Part shown: positions 55,401 through 64,000 of the stretch, piece by piece
How the letters are laid out: each line of letters starts with the position of its first letter
Position numbering within the stretch: the first letter of the stretch is position 1
DNA from: Bursaphelenchus xylophilus
Taxonomy: Eukaryota; Nematoda; Chromadorea; Rhabditida; Aphelenchoididae
NCBI GenBank assembly: GCA_904066235.2
Contig: CAJFCV020000006.1
Location: 2,046,001 to 2,110,000 of the forward strand
Direction of reading: 5' to 3'
DNA: 64,000 nucleotides
Made by a program: the position numbers and the translations under genes
The notes under the pieces: model-generated
Told to the model about the DNA's origin: nothing
The model's input: only the letters and a program-made list of their open reading frames with translations
Database searches by the model: none

Positions 55401-56443
55401 TGAATCGTACTTCTTTTTGATGTCCGCCGACTCCTTGCTCCATTGGGAATGCAATTCCTTGAACTTTTCCCTCTCCCGGTCCAACTGCAATTCCAGCTTG
55501 TTGATCACATCCGTCGCAATATTCAGCTTCTCCAACTCCTCGTGGACCCGATTCAGATGCCGTTGATCGAGTTGGAACTCGACTCCATCATCGTCGTCAA
55601 CGTAATGGATTCCATCATCCGAGGAGCACTTGCGCTGCCGACGACGCACCGTTTTGGCGCAGTTTGACTGCAAATCTTCGTCTGAAAACGGATCAGAGTT
55701 AGCGATTTAGATAGAGGATGAAATAAGGAATCGAGTGATATCAAATTCTCTACAAAAAGAACGGCTTTCGCAGGCGGGGGGAATAATTTTCGGCAAGAAC
55801 TTCAAAAAAATGGGTGTTGAACCTACAATAAGGTAAAAAGTAATGTTGATCAACAAAAATCTGAATGTAACCAATATCTACAGCAAGTTTAGGGCATATT
55901 CTTCCTTCTATAACTCATTTCCCCAATAAATCCATCAGTTTCCCACCGAAAACATCAAAATATATATGGGAGGTGCTTTATAAATTTCAGCGCACTTGTC
56001 TGTTCGACCCCTGCGGATTTCGTCCAAAGTTAACTTTGGACGAAATTCGCCCAATCTCGTCCAAAAATTTCATGGACTTTTTGCCGGATCCAAAGTGTGG
56101 ACTAAATCTGCCGGTATTAGTCCAGGCAAATTTGTTCCCGTGGACTTTTGCTTTTTCGTCCATCTAGATAGACGAAGTCCACTCCGTGGACTAAGTCCAA
56201 AGTTTGGATTTTTTTACACTTTTGGTTGGAAGATCAAAATTTGACTTTTGAAATCTGTGTATGTTGTACTAGGTATTATACATATTTTTTGGGGCGGAGG
56301 GGGTTACCTGTTGTTGTCGAGCAAGCGGCATCCATTTCGGCGGCATCGGACTCGTAAAAGATGGTCGGTTGGGAGGTCAGATGTCCCGCATCTGGAAGCT
56401 CATCTGGCCGTTGCGCCACCAACACTTCGGCGCCCACATTCAT
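52488..56443 (-). CDS. SH3BP5/REI-1-like Rab11 guanine exchange factor
   Basis: Six exons: 56443-56308, 55681-55359, 54703-54245, 53751-53518, 53369-53188, 52566-52488; all phases agree, 470 aa (human SH3BP5 is about 455). The second and third exons encode a long antiparallel coiled coil. Landmarks follow SH3BP5 in order: ELEKLNIATDVINKLE, KKSRPYYEAVAE, a middle HHIQRVNEAEQQRLEAEE, KKTRHYFDLHMDF, and SLRNLEQISDSIHEE. SH3BP5 and nematode REI-1/REI-2 use this coiled coil to activate Rab11. The C-terminal half (exons 4-6) is Ser/Asp-rich and probably disordered, with DPTIMFEEEFELREQ. The chosen ATG (56443) follows a TTGCAG by 8 bases, so either a trans-splice site or an upstream exon is possible. 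Introns hold tandem repeats. Confidence 0.88.
53835..54235. repeat. Three ~128-bp tandem units in SH3BP5-like intron 3
   Basis: Each unit has 'aaaaatttcaaaa(a/c)atctcc', 'cgcaaaatcccct(c/t)aggc', 'aaaaatctctctaaaattca' and 'ccttaatttagtccat'. Confidence 0.85.
54815..55330. repeat. ~124-bp tandem units in SH3BP5-like intron 2
   Basis: 'acctggacctcaagtgtaat' recurs at about 55010, 55161 and 55312, each followed by 'ataaaaatcg', and 'actattctttctatcagtat' at about 55088 and 55234. A weaker first unit is at 54850. Confidence 0.85.
55985..56235. repeat. Palindromic GTCCA-rich block in intron 1
   Basis: Contains the perfect palindrome tcgtccaaagttaactttgg (plus acga). Further gtcca/tggac words occur at about ten places, and the block ends with cgaagtccactccgtggact. 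It looks like an inverted iteron element comparable to 14807-15121. Confidence 0.65.
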
Positions 56444-56449
56444 CAAGAA

Positions 56450-57165
56450 CTCTGCAAGCGGGATCGTTATTCAATTTGCAAGTGAAAAAACCTCCGTATA
56501 ACGTAAATTCGCGAAATGCCACGGAATTATCGGAAATTTGGACGAAATGTCACAAAATTATTGGATATTCAAAAAGTCACTGTTGAAGCGCGGAAAGTGG
56601 CATTTTCTTACACAGAATTTGTAAATAAGTGAGTTTAGGGGTAATTGAGACCAAATGATGAGGGAAAATCGAAGTTTTTCAAAAAATTTTTGGAGAACAA
56701 CCAATAGGTGGATGGAGAATAAAAAAAATGGCTAAAAATTAATTTCAAAAAAGGGAAAATAAGATAAAATATCAGTCTTCGTCCTTTTACAGACATAACA
56801 AATACATTTTCAAGCTTGTTTTCCTCAAAAAATCCCTCCAAATCCGCCAAAATCCGTCGAAATCCCAGCAGAAACCGACGCCAAAAATTAGTCATTGGAT
56901 CGATTTTTTTATGCGCGCTCATCCCCCCCCGTTTTCCTGCCCTCACTGCCGATCGCTCGGGTATAAAACTGAAAATCTATTTTTAATTGCTTTCGAATCA
57001 CCGTTTTTCCGCGAAATTCCCCTCAAAAACCCCTGAAAACGGAGGCAATCGGCGGGAAAGTTGAGCAAAACGCCAATTAATCAATCCTTCTCGGTCTGGA
57101 GCAACTTTGCTTGTCAAAGTTTTGGTGGAAAATTAACGAAAAATGAGATTTTTTGAGCAAAAACC
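56450..57165. other. Upstream region of the SH3BP5-like gene
   Basis: No exon is identified. A 'ggtataaaactg' TATA-like word on the plus strand (56960) has no gene after it. A C-run lies at 56926. Confidence 0.4.
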
Positions 57166-57169
57166 AAAA

Positions 57170-58135
57170 ACCGCACAGTGCAGACAAAAATTATTTTTGA
57201 AATTTCTCTGCACTGTGCAGATTTCAATTCATCTGGAAATTTCTGTGCACTGTGCATTCAATTTTGAACGCGAAGCCAGCGATTTGTCGCAGAAAATGAG
57301 AACCAAATCCTTGCACTGTGCGCCTAAAGTTCGCTTGCACTGTGCGCGAACTTGAAAAGCCATTGCACTGTGCGGATTAAAGGTTCGAAAAAACGGGATT
57401 GGGATTGCACTGTGCGGAGAAAAATAAAATTTATCGCACAGTGCAAAAAAAAAGTAAAACTTGCGATGGTTAATTTTTGCACCGTGCAGAAGAATATTTC
57501 TTTCGCACTGTGCAGTTGTCGCACAAGAAATTCATATTTGTGCACTGTGCGGCGAAAAATAAAGTTTGTCGCACAGTGCGGCGAAAATAGAGTTCTCTGC
57601 ACAGTGCAAAAAATTGAACTTGCGATATGGCTAATTTTTGCACAGTGCAGCAAAAACATTTTTTTGCACCTTTTTCGCACAGTGCAGTTGTCGCACCAGA
57701 AACTTTTTTCTGCACTGTGCGTGACAAATAAAATTTGTCGCACAGTGCAAAAAATTGAACTTGCGATATGGCTAATTTTTGCACAGTGCAGCAAAAACAT
57801 TTTTTTGCACCTTTTTCGCACAGTGCAGTTGTCGCACCAGAAACTTTTTTCCGCACTGTGCGTGACAAATGAAATTTGTCGCACAGTGCAAAAAATTGAA
57901 ATTGCGATATGGCTAATTTTTGCACAGTGCAGCAAAAACATTTTTTTGCACCTTTTTCGCACAGTGCAGTTGTCGCACCAGAAACTTTTTTCTGCACTGT
58001 GCGTGACAAATAAAATTTGTCGCACAGTGCAAAAAATTGAACTTGCGATATGGCTAATTTTTGCACAGTGCGAAAAAAATACTTTTTGCTGCACTGTGCG
58101 GCACAAAAAATAAATTGCTCTGCACGGTGCGAAAA
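57170..58135. repeat. GCACNGTGC array with 142-bp higher-order unit
   Basis: Cores every 25-45 bp. From 57614 a unit of 141-142 bp containing 'gcgatatggctaatttttgc' recurs at about 57618, 57759, 57901 and 58041 with six cores or half-cores per unit. Both strands are open for hundreds of codons only because the repeat lacks stop triplets. Confidence 0.95.
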
Positions 58136-58965
58136 AAAATAAATCATCAAAAACGAAGTAAAATTGAATTTTTCGAAGCCGGAGAGCCCCAAATTTTGTG
58201 CAAACTTGTGCATAATCACATAAAATTTCGAATTTTTTGGCCCTCGAACATTCTGTATCAAAATTGGATCGAAAAATGGGACAATTTTGAATTCCAATCG
58301 ATTCAAATCGATCGGAACCGACGAAAAATGCGAGGGGATTTGAATAAATTGGGGAGAACATAAAATTTTATCAAATTTCGAAGCAGATGGAGCCCAAAAG
58401 TCCAGAGTTTGATGGGGTTTATTTGATTTTTAGGGGATTTTTGAGTTAAAATCAAAAAAATTAATTAAATTATAGACTATCAGATGGTCAAAAGTAAGAT
58501 ATTTAGGTAAAATAGAACTTCTATTTTGAAAAATCAATCAAGTTTTATCGAAAAATCATCAAATTTTAGACGAAAATGTAATTTTTTGGCCTAAAATTGA
58601 TCAAAAAATCTAATTTTATTGTAAAATACGAAATATAAAATCTTCAGACTATTTATAAATAGATTTAGAGGCATTATCAACCATTCCGAATCCCAAAACA
58701 TCAAATTTTTTCGTCTGCCGCCCCAATTTTCCATCCCAAAACTTGAGAAATCAAAACAACCCGAAAGGACCGCAAAAATGCGAAATAAAAGAGAGAAACG
58801 TAAAGAAATGGGGCCATGGAAACACCTGTTAGCTGGAAAAGGCCTCGAGGCAATGTTCGGAAGGTGAGAAAATGTCTGCAAACCGAGAGAAGGAGGTCGA
58901 AAATTAGAAGGAAATAAAAAAATGGTGAAAAATAGGGTACAAGTCTATGTTAATGAAGGTCAAAA
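58136..58965. other. AT-rich spacer
   Basis: No gene or ordered repeat is seen. Confidence 0.45.
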
Positions 58966-58969
58966 AGAG

Positions 58970-59580
58970 GTTGAAAAGTGTCAAAAAGTATCCTCAGAAA
59001 AATTTTAACACATTTTTTGAGAAAAAAATTGATTTTGGAGACTTTTGAAAAAAATGTGTCAAAAAGTATCAAAAGGTATCCAAAATTTTTTAAAGGCCAA
59101 GGCAAATCTGTAATCTGTTGTGTAGATGTTTCTTATGTCAAAAAATTCACTTTAAATATGATGACGTCATCAAAAAAATCTTTTTTAGCCAAAACCCCGA
59201 CTTTTTGGAAAAAAGCTGTCAAAAAGTATCAAAAGTGATCCAAAAATTTTCTAGAAAGCTAGTGAAAATATGTCATCTTTTGTGTAGATCTTTCTAATGT
59301 AAAAAGGTTCACTCCAAATACGACATAACTTCATCGAAAAACTTTTTTTGGCCAAAACCCCAAATTTTTGGAAAAAACCTGTCAAAAAGTATCAAAAGGT
59401 ATCCAAAAACCATTTTAAAAGCTAGGGAAAATATATCATCTTTTGTGTAGATGTTTTTCTTATCAAAAAATCCACTCCAAATACGATATAACTTCATCAA
59501 AAAAATCTTTTTTAGCCAAATCCCCGACTTTTCGGAAAAAAGCTGCCAAAAAGTATCAAAAGTGATCCAAAAAAATCACC
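58970..59580. repeat. ~180-bp tandem repeat, three to four copies
   Basis: 'gtcaaaaagtatcaaaaggt' or variants recur at about 58979, 59058, 59217, 59378 and 59549. 'cttttgtgtagatgtttct' recurs at about 59118, 59278 and 59438. Confidence 0.85.
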
Positions 59581-59599
59581 AAAATTGTTCGAAAATACG

Positions 59600-62500
59600 A
59601 GACCTTCTCCTCTTATCCTTCCCCACCTCAAACTCCCCCTTCATATCCCCCATCTTCACTCATATTTCACTCTTTTTCGCTCATTTTCCGCCTAGAATAA
59701 TATCAGATGTCATAGCAGATCCGCTCTGCCCACAAATCCCATAAATTTATCGAAATTCCCGGAGTGATGAAATAACAAGAATCGCAAGTGGAAGACGTCA
59801 ATTCCGGTTTGCAGAAGGGGCGAATCTTCGTCGTCTTCTTGCGTCGAGGAAAGGAAAAGGAAAAGGGTCGAAGAACGCCGTACAAAAGCGATTTTTTTGT
59901 TGGGTTATGTTCAAAACAGATGACAGACTACAGTAAATTTGAGGAGAGACAAGGTACGAAGTAAAAAATGAAGTAAAACGTCATCGATTTTTTGGTAGAA
60001 TATATGCTTGTGGAAGTTGAAAAAATCATCAAAAAAATGATGAGAAAAAGCGAAAATTGCCTAAGGCAATTAGTGAAAAATATCCCCAATGGCTCTGTAA
60101 TTACATGGACAGTTCTTTTACAGTAATTTTTTCACGCAAAAATTGATAAAAATGTAAAGAAAATAAGTTTTTTGAAAATTTGGAGGCCCTTCAAAGAAAG
60201 GCTTAAACAGTAGTAATATTGTAAGTTTTCGAAAAAACTCTTACCACCATTAAATTCTACATTATATGAGGTTCCAAACACCACAAAAAATTTTTTGAAT
60301 TTGTATCGAATTTCAAGTGAAATTTCAATTTTCCCCGCAAGCCTCCCAAAAACCCACTACCACAATGATATCATTATATCTCCCGGCTCGCCATACGAAA
60401 TCCCCCAAAATCCCGCATCATAACACCTTCTTGCACCCTCTCAACAACGAGATGAACCCTTTCCGTGCGCTCGCAGACACCTTCTCAATCCGGCCCCAAC
60501 ATCATTCCTCGTAATTCCCCTCCATGACAACACCCATTCCCTCCCTCCCATTTGGTGCATAGACAGACATACGTACACACTAAGTACTGTTCGTAAGCGG
60601 CAGCTTTGTTCGTGTTCGAATTGAGCCAGAAAACTTGTAAAGACCACGAGTGTTTTTATAAATATGCGAACATTCCTCCATAAGTAGCCGTTTTTTACGA
60701 AAGTGTGTAAAAAATGGGGGAAAGCCGAGTTTCCACTCGAATTGCAGTTTACATATATAGTAGTGCAAAGAACAGAAAAGGCCCTTGTGGATGTTTGGAC
60801 AAGTCTCCAAAGTTTTTGAAACTTTTGGAGAGCGTTTTGGAAGAGTTTGGGATATCCGGGACGTCTGGTATAACATGGTCAATATCTGGTGGAATAATAG
60901 GTGTACAGCTGCAAAATAACTATTTTTAAACACTATATAGAATCTATTTTTATTGTCAGATAGCAAATCGTAGCGTTACGAATGGAAAAGCCATAATTTT
61001 GAGTCAAACCTTAATTTAGCCACATCTGAAGGGGCAAGTGTAATATCGCTGATATCGCAGGCCAAAAATGGTTTCAGAAAAACCAGATGGCTTCAGAATA
61101 AAGACGAAGAGGCTTGCTTTTACATATAAAAAAATTACAATGCTACTACGTCAGGACCGTTGGTTATATGCGTTTCAAGGTGAGGTAAAAATGGAAACAA
61201 TATCGTCAGCAAAAGTTCAAAAATCTTATTTTTATGGTAAAAATAGCAGTAAATATAGAGATTTAAAGTACACAAATTGTAGTTTAGAGTGTAAGAAGCA
61301 ATAAGTAATCAAATTCACCTTAGAGTTCATCTAAATTCAGCTCAAATCTCCATTTTTTAGGCATCATTCGAAGTAAACTCAATTTTTTGCTCAAAACCGT
61401 CGTCATAGAACAACTTTAACTCAACAGAAAAGTAAAAAACAAATCTGTTGTGACGTCTTTGAACTTCCTAAAGCCCTTTAAGGACCTCTCGTCTGAATAC
61501 AACTACAAATAGAGACCAAAATCTCCCTCCAAACTTTGATTTTCACCATTTTTAATTGATTAAAGAACCAAAAATTGTTCGTTAAACTCTCCAGAGACAA
61601 TAACAAACTAAATTACCAACTGCTTTATAGAGAAAACATAACAAATTACTTCCCTTTTTATTGGTTATTCCAGGGAACTCTCGCATAAAATGTTTTTTGG
61701 CCAAGAAACGTGTGTGTTACACTGGCAATAAAACGTTGTTGACGTTAGACATTAAAGATGAGGGAAGAAGAATATGTGAGGGGCAAAAATGAGATCGTTA
61801 ATTAGGGGGATTCGAGATTTTTTGAGGATTTTTTAAGGGGAAATTGAAAAATGAGTGCAAAATGTGGGAAAAATGAAAAAAAATGTAAAATACGATATGT
61901 TAAGGCCGCCAAAATTGTTGTCAAATTGTAGCCACTAGCAGAACTCATCAGTCTAATGATGACTATCAATTAAAACCATGATTTTTTGGGTAAAAATATC
62001 GATTTTTTGGCCAAAAAGTCTGAAAAGTCATCATTTTTTGGTGGAAAAAGTTTTTCGCCAATATCTTTGTGAATTTTTGGTGGAAAACATTGATTTTTTC
62101 AGAGAATACTTCAATTGACATCTAAAATAAAATTCCTACTTCTAGATAGTCAAAATCAAAAAAAATTTTTTTTTTAATTTTTTCAAAATTTCAATTTTAA
62201 CTTCAAAAATCGAAATTTTTGCTGCAAAGCGCGAGTCGAAAATTTTGCGTATGTCTTGTAAAGACATCAGGTAAATTTACACCAAGTTTCATCGAAATCG
62301 ACCTCTTCAATTTCGAGTAATACCCAAAAATCCACTTCCGACCCTCTAATTCCAATATTCCGCCCGCCGCCCTCATAATTCCTCGAATTTAACACGTACG
62401 TCGACATTACCACAATATTTGGAATGTAACACCTGTACTCCGAACCGAGAAAGTAAGGAGAATGAAGTTTGGCGTCGAAAGTTTAAGAAGTTTTCGCTCG

Positions 62501-64000
62501 GTTCGGGCAACATCTAGTGTAATATCGGAAAAGGCCGCGTTCCAACGTCGAGAAGGCACGTAGAAAAAACGGTTGATAAGGAAAAGATGAGTGATTTATG
62601 AGTGTCTATATGGACGAAAACTTTGGACAATTTGTGAAATTATTTTGGGAGAAAAATTATATTGTAGTAGACGGACAAGTGGACCAAAAATAATGTAAAA
62701 AATGAATGTTTTTGGAATTGTTTTTGGGTGAAAATGAAAATACAGAGTACAACAAGCCTAAGCAAGGCCTTAAAGGTATATAAATCGAATAAAAAATTAG
62801 CAACAATTCGAAAAAACCAAAATTTTGGAAATTTTTTGCCAAAAATTGATGATTTTTTGATATTTCATCAAGGCGATTTTCGCTAGAAAATATAAGTATT
62901 AGTTATTGAAAACACTATAAATAGCATGCAAATAGTACTTCACATCAATTCAGTAAAAAAAATTTTCAAAAATTATTGAAAATCAAAATTTTTTGCATAA
63001 AATCACCAAAAAATTGGTTTTGCCATAAAATTTTTTTCGTTGCAAAAAATCACAAGGCCATATCCGCGCTTACTCACCAGTCCAAAGGACTGTTTTTTCA
63101 CCAAAAAATTTCGCGAAAAAACCGTTCGCACTGTGCGTCAGCGACCAGAATAGACGGGCTTCTCCAAGTTTCCAAGACCATTTCCTCAGGGCATTAATCT
63201 GAAAAAAACAGAAAAATATTACATACGCAAATCCTGAAGCACGCAATGGCATTATTTTCGATATGTTCAAGTGCGTAATTCGGCGAGATTTACAGTAATT
63301 TTAAACAGGAAATTTGGGGATTACACGCACTGTGCAGAGGGAAAAAAGAGGGGAAAAACGGGGAAATAAGGTAAACTACGACGAAAAAATATATAACTTT
63401 TTATTCAGAGCCTCTTAAAATTTGTCTAAACACACTTTTTTTCCTAAAATACGACCCAAATTAACCTTATTTTACCTTATTTTAGACATCAAAATTAAAT
63501 TTTTTTTAAATTTTTTTTGTCATATCCCAAAATGTCATCAAAAATTTTCGTTAAGCTTCGATTACGTCAGATTGAATAATATTTTTCACAACGACATCGC
63601 GCCAACATTACAAAAAACGAGCCCCGGAGTTGAGAAAGTTCCCGGCCCGAACAGGTGCGGATTGACGTCAAAAAAGGGGACGGGAATTGTATTTTTCGAA
63701 TGTAAACAGAACATGTGGATGGAACGATAAGATAATCTGGTTAGGGCAGACCGGAAATTGCTGGTGAATTCGACAATAATTTGGAAATATTCGGGAAGGA
63801 AAAAAATCGTAAAAAAATGTAAAAAAACCAAAATTCATCGAAAAAATCGGTGTAAATATCCGAACAATATCTCAAAGACATATTTCTGACTTTATGAACC
63901 CTTGCACTTTACTGTAGGTTGATGAAAAATGCAATTATTTGAATAAAATTATATTATACTTGGTAATCGGGCTTAATCCTTTCCGGACCCAAAAATTTGC
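59600..64000. other. Gene-free right end
   Basis: AT-rich DNA. Short frames at 59885-59703 (minus, starting MYGVLRPFSFSFPRRKK) and 63580-63730 (plus) are possible exons but unsupported. Two isolated GCACTGTGC cores lie near 63127 and 63326. I see no array, TIR pair or RNA gene. Confidence 0.45.

Noticed and set aside
57324..58361. 345-, 278- and 253-codon open frames
   Set aside because: Same artefact in the 142-bp-unit array; the translation merely repeats the unit.

Overview
The window looks like nematode nuclear DNA, probably Rhabditida. Genes are split by introns with GTAAGT-like donors and TTTTCAG/TTTTTAG acceptors. One gene encodes a Major Sperm Protein domain. Spacer DNA is AT-rich and crowded with short inverted-repeat transposons. 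No bacterial or organellar features are seen. Exon coordinates below were deduced by hand from splice signals and reading-frame continuity, and may be off by a base in places.

Region by region: (1) 0.37-17.4 kb is a tandem duplication (offset about 9 kb) carrying two complete minus-strand MFSD8/CLN7-like transporter genes, each of six exons with identical exon lengths and 499 codons, but with unrelated introns. Copy A has a 3.3-kb palindromic element in its second intron. That element is itself interrupted by a mariner-like element and by a tRNA-like SINE candidate. Copy B has a 2.7-kb terminal-inverted-repeat element in its first intron that carries spliced gene-like segments. An LTR with a tRNA-Ser primer binding site lies between the copies. 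(2) 18-23.5 kb: a plus-strand gene for a 300-residue secreted protein, embedded in MITEs. (3) 23.7-25.8 kb: a minus-strand gene with a proline-rich N-terminus and a C-terminal MSP domain. (4) 27.0-35.2 kb: a minus-strand nine-exon integrin-beta-like gene (441 aa) that lacks the ligand-binding betaI domain and the cytoplasmic tail. A small putative plus-strand gene starts 48 bp away. (5) 36-52 kb: almost gene-free, with palindromes, tandem repeats and arrays. (6) 52.5-56.4 kb: a minus-strand six-exon SH3BP5/REI-1-like gene (470 aa), a Rab11 exchange-factor family member. (7) 57-64 kb: arrays and AT-rich DNA with no recognisable gene.

The genes are unrelated housekeeping, membrane, secreted and sperm-type functions; I see no operon or pathway joining them. 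The unusual feature is the non-coding DNA. A 9-bp palindrome, GCACNGTGC (mostly YGCACNGTGCR), recurs in at least nine clusters spread over 45 kb. Within each cluster it sits in a different higher-order repeat, so the core is shared while the surrounding sequence is not. Several inverted-repeat elements carry intron-containing gene pieces or have termini built of iterated short motifs (TGGACAGAGTGAAAT, TTCGAACTT). These are the best candidates for something undescribed.
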